Shown here: positions 8,869 through 16,917 of the stretch, one piece after another
Numbering within the stretch: the stretch's first letter is position 1
How the letters are laid out: every line of letters starts with the position of its first letter
DNA from: Paenibacillus sp. MMS20-IR301
Lineage (GTDB): Bacteria; Bacillota; Bacilli; Paenibacillales; Paenibacillaceae
Length of the DNA: 64,000 nucleotides
NCBI RefSeq assembly: GCF_032302195.1
Contig: NZ_CP135275.1
Coordinates: forward strand, 7,461,001 to 7,525,000
Direction: 5' to 3'
Position numbers and translations under genes: made by a program
The notes under the pieces: generated by a model
Told to the model about the DNA's origin: nothing
Database searches by the model: none
What the model saw: the letters and a program-made list of their open reading frames with translations, nothing else

Positions 8869-9747
8869 TTGAAAGGCATTATCCTAGCAGGAGGAAGCGG
8901 AACCCGCCTATATCCACTAACGATGGTAACCAGTAAGCAACTGTTACCTATATACGACAAACCCATGATCTATTACCCGCTTTCTACGCTTATGTTAGCA
9001 GGAATTAAGGAAATTCTCATTATTTCTACTCCTGATGATACCCCTAGATTTGAGAGTCTCTTAGGAGACGGTTCGCAGTTTGGTATCTTACTCCAATACA
9101 TAGTGCAGCCAAGCCCTGAAGGTTTGGCTCAGGCATTTATTTTGGGGGAGCCCTTTATTGGAGATGACTCGGTTGCAATGATCCTTGGTGATAATATTTA
9201 TTACGGTAATGGAATGCGGAAAATGCTGAAGCGGGCTTCGGAGAAGGAACAAGGTGCTACTGTATTCGGGTACCATGTGCAAGATCCAGAGCGTTTTGGC
9301 GTGGTTGAGTTCAATGAAGATGGCAAGGTACTAAGTGTAGAAGAGAAGCCTGCAGAGCCTAAATCTAATTATGCAATTACTGGCCTGTATTTCTATGATA
9401 ATCATGTTGTAGAGATTGCCAAGAATGTTAAGCCTTCTGTCAGAGGAGAGCTTGAAATCACTTCAATCAATGAAGCCTACCTTAAGTTTGGTGAATTGGA
9501 TGTAGAGTTGTTGGGCCGCGGGTTCACTTGGCTGGATACTGGAACGCATCAGAGTCTTGTGGATGCAACTAATTTTGTCAGAACGATTGAGGATCATCAG
9601 GGAATTAAGATTGCTGCACTTGAGGAAATAGCTTATATCAATGGCTGGATTACTAAAGAGCATTTATTGGAATGTGGCCAGAAGTTAAGTAAGACTGGCT
9701 ACGGACAGTATCTGATTAAAGTGGCCACCGGGAAAATCAAATATTAA
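8869..9747 (+). CDS. rfbA: Glucose-1-phosphate thymidylyltransferase
   Basis: 292 residues, usual RmlA length. It begins [18 protein letters not shown], the nucleotidyltransferase signature, and continues with [26 protein letters not shown] and [20 protein letters not shown] are also typical RmlA motifs. It makes dTDP-glucose from dTTP and glucose-1-phosphate. TTG start, chosen because the family begins here and AAAGAGGTG lies at ideal distance. This is the first gene of the locus with GC content near that of the rest of the window. Confidence 0.97.
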   Translation: MKGIILAGGSGTRLYPLTMVTSKQLLPIYDKPMIYYPLSTLMLAGIKEILIISTPDDTPRFESLLGDGSQFGILLQYIVQPSPEGLAQAFILGEPFIGDDSVAMILGDNIYYGNGMRKMLKRASEKEQGATVFGYHVQDPERFGVVEFNEDGKVLSVEEKPAEPKSNYAITGLYFYDNHVVEIAKNVKPSVRGELEITSINEAYLKFGELDVELLGRGFTWLDTGTHQSLVDATNFVRTIEDHQGIKIAALEEIAYINGWITKEHLLECGQKLSKTGYGQYLIKVATGKIKY

Positions 9748-9767
9748 ACACTGAGGGGGAGAACGAA

Positions 9768-10328
9768 GTGAAGCTGACAGAAACGACGCTGCCAGGCGTG
9801 TATATAGTAGAACCGGCAGTGCATGGAGATCATCGTGGATGGTTCATGGAAACCTTTAGTGATGCAAAATTCAAAGAGCAGGGAATTGATATTACTTTTG
9901 TACAAGATAACCAGTCCTATTCAGCTGTAAAAGGAACGCTGAGAGGGGTGCATTATCAATTGAATCCGAAGGCGCAAACCAAGCTTGTGCGTTGTACACG
10001 AGGAGTCATTTATGATGTAGCTGTGGATATCAGAGAGGGAAGCCCTACTTACAGCAAATGGTTTGGTGTGGAATTAAGTGCGGAGAATAAGAAGCAACTG
10101 CTCATTCCCAAAGGCTTTGCCCATGGGTTCATGACATTGACAGGGGATGTTGAAGTACAGTATAAATGTGATGAACTCTATGCCCCGGAATGTGATGGCG
10201 GTATTCTCTGGAATGACCCTGCGGTTGGTGTGGAATGGCCAATGGATGTAACACCTATACTATCCGGCAAAGACGAGAAGGCTCCGCTACTTAAGGATGC
10301 TACAATAAATTTTTTATTTGAAGGCTAA
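9768..10328 (+). CDS. rfbC: dTDP-4-dehydrorhamnose 3,5-epimerase
   Basis: 186 residues, the standard RmlC cupin length. Recognisable stretches are PAVHGDHRGWFMETF, FVQDNQSYSAVKGTLRGVHYQ (whose histidine is the active-site base), DVAVDIREGSPTY and IPKGFAHGFM. The enzyme epimerises dTDP-4-keto-6-deoxyglucose at C3 and C5. GTG start after GAGGGGGAG. It lies between rfbA and rfbB as in many Firmicutes loci. Confidence 0.97.
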   Translation: MKLTETTLPGVYIVEPAVHGDHRGWFMETFSDAKFKEQGIDITFVQDNQSYSAVKGTLRGVHYQLNPKAQTKLVRCTRGVIYDVAVDIREGSPTYSKWFGVELSAENKKQLLIPKGFAHGFMTLTGDVEVQYKCDELYAPECDGGILWNDPAVGVEWPMDVTPILSGKDEKAPLLKDATINFLFEG

Positions 10329-10360
10329 GAACATTAAAGAAATGAATTGAGGTGTATGAT

Positions 10361-11356
10361 ATGAGTGAGAGGAAATTGCTAATTACAGGTGGTGCCGGTT
10401 TTATCGGCGGTAACTTTGTACAATACTTGGTTGATAAATATGCGGATTATGATATTACTAACCTGGATTTGTTGACTTATGCGGGTGAATTAGCTAAGCA
10501 TGTGGAAACTGAGCAAAAGGCCAATTACCGATTCGTACAGATGGATATCGCTGACCGGGAGGCAGTTATGTCGCTTTTTGAACAAGAGAAATTTGATTAT
10601 GTGGTGCATTTTGCGGCAGAGAGCCACGTAGACCGCTCTATTACGGACCCGGCGGTCTTTGTGCGCACGAATGTAATGGGCACCCAGGTGCTGCTTGATG
10701 CTTCCAGAAAAATTGGAATCTCCAAATTTGTTCATGTATCTACAGATGAGGTGTATGGGGAACTGGATTTTGATCCAACTGTATTTTTTACGGAAGAAAC
10801 TCCTTTGCAACCTAATAGCCCGTACAGCGCAAGTAAGGCTTCTTCAGATTTGCTCGTTCGTGCATACCATGAGACTTTTGGTCTGCCGATAAATATTACG
10901 CGCTGCTCTAATAACTATGGGCCTTATCATTTTCCTGAGAAGCTGATTCCGCTGACGATATCTAAGGTAATGAATGAGCAGAAAGTTCCAGTCTATGGTG
11001 ATGGCAAGAATATCCGTGACTGGCTGCATGTCTGGGATCATTGTGCTGCTATCGACCTTGTACTGCATGAAGGTGTAAGCGGTGAAGTGTATAATGTGGG
11101 CGGTCATAATGAGCAGACCAACCTTGAAGTGGTTAAGACCATCATTCACACATTAGGTAAATCGGAAGATTTAATCGAATTTGTGACCGACCGTTTAGGT
11201 CATGATAAGCGTTATGCTATTGATCCAACCAAGTTGGAGAATTTGGGCTGGAAGCCAACATATACATTTGAAACAGGAATAGCCCAGACTATTCAATGGT
11301 ATATCGACAACACCGGATGGTGGGAGTCTATCCTTAGCGGCGAATACAGGAAGTAA
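10361..11356 (+). CDS. rfbB: dTDP-glucose 4,6-dehydratase
   Basis: An extended short-chain dehydrogenase of about 331 residues. The N-terminal NAD site is LLITGGAGFIGGNFV. The active site shows the TDE triad context VSTDEVYG and the YSASK motif (SPYSASKASSDL), and RCSNNYGP follows. It converts dTDP-glucose to dTDP-4-keto-6-deoxyglucose. The ATG at 10361 is preferred over a GTG nine bases upstream because GAGGTG overlaps that GTG and is ideally spaced for the ATG. It completes three of the four dTDP-rhamnose steps; rfbD does not follow. Confidence 0.96.
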   Translation: MSERKLLITGGAGFIGGNFVQYLVDKYADYDITNLDLLTYAGELAKHVETEQKANYRFVQMDIADREAVMSLFEQEKFDYVVHFAAESHVDRSITDPAVFVRTNVMGTQVLLDASRKIGISKFVHVSTDEVYGELDFDPTVFFTEETPLQPNSPYSASKASSDLLVRAYHETFGLPINITRCSNNYGPYHFPEKLIPLTISKVMNEQKVPVYGDGKNIRDWLHVWDHCAAIDLVLHEGVSGEVYNVGGHNEQTNLEVVKTIIHTLGKSEDLIEFVTDRLGHDKRYAIDPTKLENLGWKPTYTFETGIAQTIQWYIDNTGWWESILSGEYRK

Positions 11357-11358
11357 AT

Positions 11359-12000
11359 ATGAAGAATAAATTTACAAATATGAAATCAGGCAAACATAAA
11401 AAGAGAATACTCCTTTTATGTTTGTCTGTTCTGCTAATTCTTTTATCATTATTTTTTGCTGGAAAATTTCTCATGTATTCACAATCTCCGCAAAAAGCGG
11501 ATGCAGTTATTGTGCTAAGCGGTGGGGCAGGGAGAGTAGAAAAAGCTATAGAATTATATAATGAAGGTTATGCGTCTAATCTTATTCTGTCAAATGTTAA
11601 TGGATATGCTGGCCCAATAGGTGATATGTTAGAAACAGCACTTGCTCAAGGCATTCCTGAGAATGATATAATAACGGAAAATTTAGCCACAAGCACGTAT
11701 GAGAATGCTGAATTAACCCTGCCAATATTGAATAAGCACATGTATACCTCTGCTATTATAGTCTCTTCTGATTTCCATATGCGTAGAGTAAAGTTTAATT
11801 TTGATAGATTATATAGAAGTTCTGGGATTCAGCTAACTTATGTTGCTTCTGAAACTAATTTTACCGCCAGCAGGTGGTGGAGTAATCATTTTAGTAGGGG
11901 ATTAGTATTCGAAGAGTACAGTAAAATGATCGGTAATTTTTTGGGGTACAACGGGCCTGAAGCTAAAAAAGTTCTTAATAAAATAAAGAGCTTGTTTTGA
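11359..12000 (+). CDS. YdcF/SanA-family DUF218 membrane protein
   Basis: 213 residues: a basic N-terminus, one membrane span (about 18-38) and an extracytoplasmic DUF218 domain. Family motifs visible are ADAVIVLSGGAGRVEKAIELY near 48-68, TSTYENA near 112-118 and SSDFHMRRV near 135-143. Members include ElyC and SanA, linked to envelope and undecaprenyl-carrier functions, but biochemistry is unsettled. ATG only two bases after the rfbB stop, so it is cotranscribed with the dTDP-sugar genes. A role in envelope polysaccharide assembly is an inference from this linkage. Confidence 0.85.
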   Translation: MKNKFTNMKSGKHKKRILLLCLSVLLILLSLFFAGKFLMYSQSPQKADAVIVLSGGAGRVEKAIELYNEGYASNLILSNVNGYAGPIGDMLETALAQGIPENDIITENLATSTYENAELTLPILNKHMYTSAIIVSSDFHMRRVKFNFDRLYRSSGIQLTYVASETNFTASRWWSNHFSRGLVFEEYSKMIGNFLGYNGPEAKKVLNKIKSLF

Positions 12001-12039
12001 GAACGAAACTGTTAAAGACTTAGGAGGGCTTCACAAACA

Positions 12040-12117
12040 ATGAAGATCTTTGTTCCTTCTGATTCCTTTGAGATGAAAAGATTTAGGGAGTTATTGAACC
12101 TAGCCCATGAGAAATAA
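12040..12117 (+). CDS. Possible 25-residue ORF between the ydcF copies
   Basis: An ATG ten bases after AGGAGGG opens a 25-codon frame (MKIFVPSDSFEMKRFRELL followed by NLAHEK). Its end overlaps the ATG of the decayed ydcF copy. The good ribosome site is the only strong evidence. It may be the remnant of a gene lost when the paralogue decayed, or a leader that once coupled translation. No homology is recognised. Confidence 0.25.
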   Translation: MKIFVPSDSFEMKRFRELLNLAHEK

Positions 12118-12716
12118 ACTTATAAATCCTAAACCAGACAAACACAAAAAGAGACTCTTCTTTTAATCCTTGTATTCTACTTCTCCCGTCGGCCACTTTC
12201 TGGTGCTCTCACAGACGCGACAGGATACCGATGCCATCATTGTCCTTGGGGACACGTAGAAAAAGGAGCAGAGCTCTATTCGCAACACTATGCTCGCTCC
12301 TGTCCAACGCGAGCGAGAGCGGCAGCTGCCGGAAAAACATACAGGATACAGCCTTATCCCAAGGCATCCCCCAAGAGGCTATACTTACCGAGAATGAAGC
12401 GCTCAGTACCTACCAGAACGCTCAGTTCACGCTCCCGATCATGAAGCAGCACGGCTTCAGGTCTGCTATCGTAGTGTCTTCTGATTTTCATATGCGGCGG
12501 GTGAAGTTTATCTTCGATCATGTCTACAAGGATTCGGGTATTGAGCTGACCTATATCGGCTCGGATTCGGGTTATCATGCGAAGACGTGGTGGAGTGACC
12601 GGTATAGCCGGGAGACGACTGTCAGTGAATATGTTAAGATGATTGGCAATGCCTTCGGCTATAATGGCCCGGAAGCCAAGAGTACGTTCGAACAGATCAA
12701 ACGCTGGTTCCGCTGA
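12107..12716 (+). pseudogene. Decayed second copy of the YdcF/DUF218 gene
   Basis: The region is a paralogue of the intact gene just upstream. The ATG at 12107 opens with a matching basic start ending HKKRLFF but stops after about 19 codons. Further on, another frame encodes DTDAIIVLG, matching the ADAVIVLSG motif. The part from about 12345 to 12716 is open and closely matches the C-terminal two thirds, with SSDFHMRRVKFIFDHVYK and FGYNGPEAK. The total length is not a multiple of three. At least one early stop and one frameshift therefore separate the N-terminal and C-terminal parts. The intact C-terminal frame (12231-12716) may still be translated but lacks the membrane anchor. Confidence 0.8.
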
Positions 12717-12840
12717 GGAAGGATTTCCGACAAAACTGCTTATAATATTTCTGAGTCTGCGGCCACAAAGCGACAAACAAATTAGGTATCCCGGTCTATA
12801 ATTAGAGGCAAATCTATTAATAGTCTGGGAGAGATGGACC

Positions 12841-12993
12841 ATGCCTAATTATCATTTTAGGGAAGTGTGGACACCTTTGCGCTGGTTTCAGATCCGGTTC
12901 TACCGGGATGATGCGGATCGGCTGTGGATGAAGAAGGGGAAGCAGCGGCGGCGGCTGGTTCGGAAACAGGGAATAGAAACGAATGAGACCTGA
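12841..12993 (+). CDS. Small basic hypothetical protein (50 residues)
   Basis: A 50-codon ORF starting at ATG 12841 behind GGGAGAG with good spacing and ending inside the 5' arm of a strong terminator. The product is rich in tryptophan, arginine and lysine: MPNYHFREVWTPLRW at the start and a KKGKQRRRLVRKQG cluster near the end. A TATAAT box lies at 12797-12802. Its own promoter-like box, ribosome site and terminator favour a real small gene. No family is recognised; the basic C-terminal half could bind nucleic acid or membrane. Confidence 0.5.
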   Translation: MPNYHFREVWTPLRWFQIRFYRDDADRLWMKKGKQRRRLVRKQGIETNET

Positions 12994-13019
12994 AGGGACC
13001 TGTTGGGTCTCTTTTTTTT
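12985..13019 (+). terminator. Intrinsic terminator after the 50-residue ORF
   Basis: GAGACC at 12985-12990 pairs with GGTCTC at 13006-13011, followed by a run of eight T. The TGA of the small ORF lies in the loop-proximal part. Confidence 0.8.
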
Positions 13020-13096
13020 GCTATAGTACCAAGTTATCCTGTTATTGCTATTCGTTATGTCCAGAGTTTGATATCAATCAGTCCTTAATAAGAGAT

Positions 13097-13130
13097 AAAA
13101 CCAGGGGAGAATCATGACAATTCTCCCTGG
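13097..13130 (-). terminator. Terminator downstream of the stalk-domain gene
   Basis: CCAGGGGAGAAT (13101-13112) and ATTCTCCCTGG (13120-13130) form a long hairpin. Read on the minus strand it is followed by TTTTAT, so it suits the minus-strand gene at 13176-13589. Confidence 0.7.
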
Positions 13131-13175
13131 ATCACATGCTTGACCATAGGGTGGTCTACAATCCGGAGCTTGTTC

Positions 13176-13589
13176 TCAAAATTCACTCAGGAAAGTTGAT
13201 GAATATGGAAGTATCAGTAGTTGTTGTACTCCAAGTAACCCTTGCACCAAGCGCTTCAGAGATAATACATAAGCTTCATATGAATTATGAGTTAATTGAA
13301 TGGAAGTATCACCTTTCGTCGCGATAACTGTCTTGCTTACATTATCCCAATTGACAATCATTCCATAGGCCTCAAATATGGGTCTCATTGGAACAAGAGT
13401 TGTGCCGGCATAAGTAACATTTGCGTAGATGTCTAATTTCTCATTATTCATAAAAACACTTGGATGTTGTCTCGAAGATTCTGTACTAGTTATACTGCCA
13501 GTAGGAGCTGCTGAAGCAAAAGCTCCATTTACTCCAATGCTCATTGAGATCACTGCGATACCAAGAAATACACTTATTTTTTTTCTCAT
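13176..13589 (-). pseudogene. Secreted copper amine oxidase-like (stalk) domain protein with internal deletion
   Basis: Minus-strand ORF starting at ATG 13589 behind GGGAGG. A signal peptide (MRKKISVFLGIAVISMSIG onward) is followed by the first half of a copper amine oxidase N-terminal-like domain: TLVPMRPIFEAYGMIVNWD and KTVIATKGDTSIQLT. After NSYEAYV the frame changes. The next bases read in another frame as ISEALGARVTW and end INFPE-stop, the expected end of the second half of the same domain. About 25-30 residues plus a non-multiple-of-three length appear to have been deleted at about 13255-13270. The product as read has 137 codons with an unrelated hydrophobic tail. These domains are common surface modules in Paenibacillus. 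Confidence 0.7.
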
Positions 13590-13719
13590 AGGAACCTCCC
13601 ATTTCAATAATAATAGACAATGAACAGATCACTTGCAGGTTATCGGTAAAAGCGATCGGGAATGGCAATCGGGTTGCCCGCAGTTCACGGATTGTACTAA
13701 TCTGCAATATTCAGCACTA

Positions 13720-13748
13720 TTGACCACTGGAATAATATAACATAATAT
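13720..13748 (+). promoter_or_regulatory. Sigma-A type promoter of the first RRNPP receptor gene
   Basis: TTGACC (13720-13725), a 17-base spacer and TAATAT (13743-13748). The same arrangement and flanking bases recur before the paralogue. A shared box reading ATAATATTTGGATT follows at about 13771-13784 and is a candidate autoregulatory site. Confidence 0.65.
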
Positions 13749-13801
13749 TACATCTATACAATAAATCTATAATATTTGGATTCCAGTTAGGGGGTGTCTG
13801 C

Positions 13802-15199
13802 ATGGTCCCTACTACAACTACGATTCGTGACGAACTAGCGATGTATTTGTCGCAGAAGGGGATGTCTATTAATCAATTCTCCGGACAATCCGGAATTAAT
13901 TCAGGAACGCTCAGCCGGATCCTTAATGATCAGCAGCCCATTGCTATGGACCATCTGGTGCGGATCACCAAGGCGATGGAGCTGCCGGAGGATCACTTCT
14001 ACAGCTTATACGTGGAAGAATGCTTCTATCATTCATCACCGACTTGGCGGCGTTTACGGCCTTTTCTTGTACACTCAGCTGCGCTAGGCCGTCTTGATTG
14101 CGTTGAGCAGGTCGTTCAGAATCTGCTGGAGAATCTTATCTACGCTCCTATGCTGTTTGAAGTCGCTGAAGGACTGTTTCAGGAAGGGCTGTGGGAAGCT
14201 GCCGAATTATTGTATAAGAATGTGAGCGTCAGTGAGAAATACCAGAATTCCGAAAGACTCGCAATCTGTCAATTCCGCCTGTTCCGGATTGCCCTTGGTG
14301 ACGATCAGACGAAGAATTTGCAGGCGGCCCTTCTCTTCGAATGTTACCTGGACCGGCTGGATGAAGCGGATCAGTTGGATGGGCTTAATCATTTGATAAA
14401 TGTCTATTACTCCCTGCACAAGTGGAAAAAGGTGGATGATTTGGCGCAGGAATTGTTCCAGCTAGCCTCTCTTCGATATGACCTTCACCACAATTCAAAA
14501 CGTACTCAGAATAGCCCGAAAAATCCCGAAAAACCGCTCTACCGCTATATTCTATATTCACATCTCATGCGTGCAAGTGTCTATGAAGAGCAGAAGGATT
14601 ACAAGACGGCACAAAAATTTGTATCTCTTTATATGGATAGCAGCTGGATACGAGAAGACGATGAAAATGCCAAACGAACTGTAGCCCAGTATCAGGAATG
14701 GGGTAATGCAAATACCATATTGTACCGGTTGATGTTAGGGCAGCATGAAGCATTGCTTGAATATGTCGAACTTATTTCCCTGCAAAATGATGAGATATTT
14801 GTCGCTTTATTCAATATCGTTATTGCGGCTAACCTCTTTAATTGGAATATTGATCACATTCTGGAGCGGTTTGCTGCTTATCTCCCGTATCGAACAAACC
14901 TTGATGAGTTTGGTGAGTATCACCAGCAGATTATAGCTGACCAATATGCACGATTTCTTTCTGAACTAGCAGCTTATTACTTACATAACAAGCGCAGAGA
15001 AGGTATTATCTTTGTTCTGCAAAGTTTGGCATTATCTGCTAGAATTAATAACGAGACTAACATCTTCAAATGTGTTGATCTGTTCGAACAGCATCGGCAT
15101 CTGACAGATGAAGAAGAGAAAGAGCAATACAAACTTCTAATTAGAGAGGTGCAGGACTCACATGACAAAAAAATTCATCAAGCTTCTAGCTTCCTGTAG
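13802..15199 (+). CDS. RRNPP-type quorum-sensing receptor/regulator (Alo-like)
   Basis: 465 residues. An N-terminal XRE-type helix-turn-helix (about 6-62) contains LAMYLSQKGMSINQFSGQSG and SGTLSRILND. The rest (about 75-450) is all-helical and TPR-like, with repeated patterns such as EGLWEAAELLYKN and ECYLDRLDEADQL. This is the architecture of peptide-sensing RRNPP regulators (PlcR, NprR, AimR and the Paenibacillus AloR group). The decisive context is the short secreted-peptide ORF overlapping its 3' end at 15162. It likely binds the re-imported mature peptide in the TPR groove and alters transcription, probably including its own. Its first ~200 residues are nearly identical to the next paralogue. 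Confidence 0.85.
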   Translation: MVPTTTTIRDELAMYLSQKGMSINQFSGQSGINSGTLSRILNDQQPIAMDHLVRITKAMELPEDHFYSLYVEECFYHSSPTWRRLRPFLVHSAALGRLDCVEQVVQNLLENLIYAPMLFEVAEGLFQEGLWEAAELLYKNVSVSEKYQNSERLAICQFRLFRIALGDDQTKNLQAALLFECYLDRLDEADQLDGLNHLINVYYSLHKWKKVDDLAQELFQLASLRYDLHHNSKRTQNSPKNPEKPLYRYILYSHLMRASVYEEQKDYKTAQKFVSLYMDSSWIREDDENAKRTVAQYQEWGNANTILYRLMLGQHEALLEYVELISLQNDEIFVALFNIVIAANLFNWNIDHILERFAAYLPYRTNLDEFGEYHQQIIADQYARFLSELAAYYLHNKRREGIIFVLQSLALSARINNETNIFKCVDLFEQHRHLTDEEEKEQYKLLIREVQDSHDKKIHQASSFL

Positions 15200-15305
15200 T
15201 CTGGCAATTGCAATTATTGTTCCTGTTGTAACCCCTGAACCTGTAGAAAATGGAAATAATCAAGCGCTGATTCAACTTATGGGGCATGGTGTAGGACGCG
15301 ACTGA
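15162..15305 (+). CDS. Secreted signalling-peptide precursor (AloP/Phr-like)
   Basis: A 47-residue ORF overlapping the last 38 bases of the receptor gene in another frame. ATG follows GAGAGGTG with about ten bases spacing, inside the receptor coding region. The product has a basic start (MTKKFIK), a hydrophobic core (about 8-23) ending IIVPVV, and a polar tail ending IQLMGHGVGRD. Small size, export signal and overlap with an RRNPP receptor are the hallmarks of Phr, NprX, AimP and AloP precursors. The mature signal should be a short piece of the C-terminal tail, most likely around GHGVG; the exact ends are inferred. The bases LASC at residues 9-12 mimic a lipobox but the preceding hydrophobic stretch is too short for a lipoprotein signal. 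Confidence 0.8.
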   Translation: MTKKFIKLLASCSLAIAIIVPVVTPEPVENGNNQALIQLMGHGVGRD

Positions 15306-15376
15306 GTATCTGCCACTCGTAAAGTTTGTTTTCAAGTGTTCTCGTTGTTTTTCATTTTCGCCAAATTCCGCAAACC

Positions 15377-15415
15377 AAGAACGTTCCTGATCGACAGGGG
15401 ACGTTCTTCTTTTTA
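15377..15415 (+). terminator. Terminator after the receptor-peptide pair
   Basis: AAGAACGT (15377-15384) pairs with ACGTTCTT (15401-15408), followed by CTTTTT. It closes the receptor and peptide transcript. Confidence 0.75.
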
Positions 15416-15479
15416 TGCAGATAATGAAATGGGCAGATAAACACCGGGAATTGAAATATATTTTCAATATCCGGCATTA

Positions 15480-15508
15480 TTGACCTCTGGAATTCTATAA
15501 CATAAGAT
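15480..15508 (+). promoter_or_regulatory. Promoter of the second RRNPP receptor gene
   Basis: TTGACC (15480-15485), 17-base spacer, TAAGAT (15503-15508). Sequence from the -35 to the ribosome site closely matches the region before the first receptor, including the ATAATATTTGGATT box near 15528-15541. Confidence 0.65.
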
Positions 15509-15561
15509 TACACATATAAACAAATTTATAATATTTGGATTTCAGTTAAAGGGGTGTCTGC

Positions 15562-16917
15562 ATGGTCCCTACTATAACTACAATTCGTGACGAACTAGCG
15601 ATGTATTTGTCGCAGAAGGGGATGTCTATTAATCGATTCTCCGGACAATCCGGAATTAACTCGGGAACACTCAGCCGGATCCTTAATGATCAGCAGCCCA
15701 TTGCTATGGACCATCTGGTGCGAATCACCAAGGCGATGGAACTGCCGGAGGATCATTACTACAGCTTATACGTGGACGAATGCTTCTATCATTCATCACC
15801 GACTTGGCGGCGTTTGCGGCCTTTTCTTGTACACTCAGCTGCGCTAGGCCGTCTGGATTGCGTTGAGCAGGTCGTTCAGAATCTGCTGGAGAATCTAATC
15901 TACGCTCCTATGCTATTCGAAGTGGCTGAAGGACTGTTTCAGGAAGGGCTGTGGGAAGCTGCCGGGGTGCTGTACAAGAATGTGAGTGCCAGTGAGAAAT
16001 ACCAGAATTCCGAAAGACTCGCGGTATGTCAATTTCGTCTATTCCGAATTGCCCTTGGAGACGATCAGGCGCAGAACTTGCAGGCGGCTCTTCTCTTCGA
16101 ATGTTACCTGGACCGGCTGAATGAAGCAGATCAATTGGATGCATTGAAGCACTTGGGTCATGTCTATGGTTCACTAAATAGGTGGCATAAGGTGGATGAA
16201 CTAGCCAAGCAGATGCAGCAATTAGCCGCTATTCGATATAATCTTCAGCGCCAATCAGGCCGCAGAGTGAGTGATGAGAAACAACCGGAGAAACCCCTGT
16301 ATTTCTACATCCTCTACGCACAGCTTATCCGTTCAAATGTATGTGAGAAATCAGGAGACTATCAATCGGCATTAGACTATGTGTCGCTCTATATGGATGG
16401 AAGCTGGATACAGGAAGACAATGATGAGGTGAAGCGGACTGTGGCCCAGTTTCAGGAGTGGGGTACCGCGAACCGGCTGCTCTATCGGGTGATGGCAGGA
16501 CTGCATGAAGCACTCTCGGACTATGTCGAATTTATCTCAGAGCGGCCAGATGAGATATTTATAGCTTTGTACAATATTATCTCGTCAGCTAACCGGTATG
16601 AATGGGATGTTGATTATATTTTGGAGCGGTTTGCTGCCTATATCCCCTACCGGACCTATTCTACAGAATTTGGAGATTACAATCGGCAGGTTATGTTGGA
16701 CCAACACGCCAGATTTCTTGCTGAATTAGCATCCTATTATTTACATAATGAGCGCAAGGAAGGGATACAATTCATTTTGCAAAGCCTGGAGTCCTCTGCC
16801 AAAATCAATAACGAGAGCAATGTTATCAGATGTGTCGACCTGTTCGGGCAGCATCGGAATCAGGCAGATGAAGAAGAAAATGAACAATATAAATTTCAAA
16901 TTGGAATATACCTGTAA
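15562..16917 (+). CDS. Second RRNPP-type receptor, orphan paralogue without peptide gene
   Basis: 451 residues, paralogue of the receptor at 13802. About a dozen differences fall in the first ~198 residues; the remainder is only about 55-60 percent alike by eye. The HTH (about 6-62) is nearly unchanged, so both probably bind the same sites, while the TPR half that would contact the peptide has diverged. The gene ends 14 residues earlier than its sister, and the DNA passes straight into a terminator; the peptide ORF and the bases around it are missing. It may respond to the neighbour's peptide, another peptide in the genome, or none. Confidence 0.8.
   Translation: MVPTITTIRDELAMYLSQKGMSINRFSGQSGINSGTLSRILNDQQPIAMDHLVRITKAMELPEDHYYSLYVDECFYHSSPTWRRLRPFLVHSAALGRLDCVEQVVQNLLENLIYAPMLFEVAEGLFQEGLWEAAGVLYKNVSASEKYQNSERLAVCQFRLFRIALGDDQAQNLQAALLFECYLDRLNEADQLDALKHLGHVYGSLNRWHKVDELAKQMQQLAAIRYNLQRQSGRRVSDEKQPEKPLYFYILYAQLIRSNVCEKSGDYQSALDYVSLYMDGSWIQEDNDEVKRTVAQFQEWGTANRLLYRVMAGLHEALSDYVEFISERPDEIFIALYNIISSANRYEWDVDYILERFAAYIPYRTYSTEFGDYNRQVMLDQHARFLAELASYYLHNERKEGIQFILQSLESSAKINNESNVIRCVDLFGQHRNQADEEENEQYKFQIGIYL

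Noticed and set aside
12354..12842. 162-codon minus-strand frame opposite the decayed ydcF copy
   Set aside because: The + strand clearly encodes the DUF218 remnant; the reverse frame has no motif.
15162..15305. Reading the peptide precursor as a lipoprotein because of LASC at residues 9-12
   Set aside because: Only about four hydrophobic residues precede the cysteine, too short for a lipoprotein signal; the hydrophobic core continues to residue 23.
15186..15467. 93-codon minus-strand frame after the first receptor
   Set aside because: It spans the terminator and the peptide gene antisense, with no start signal or homology.
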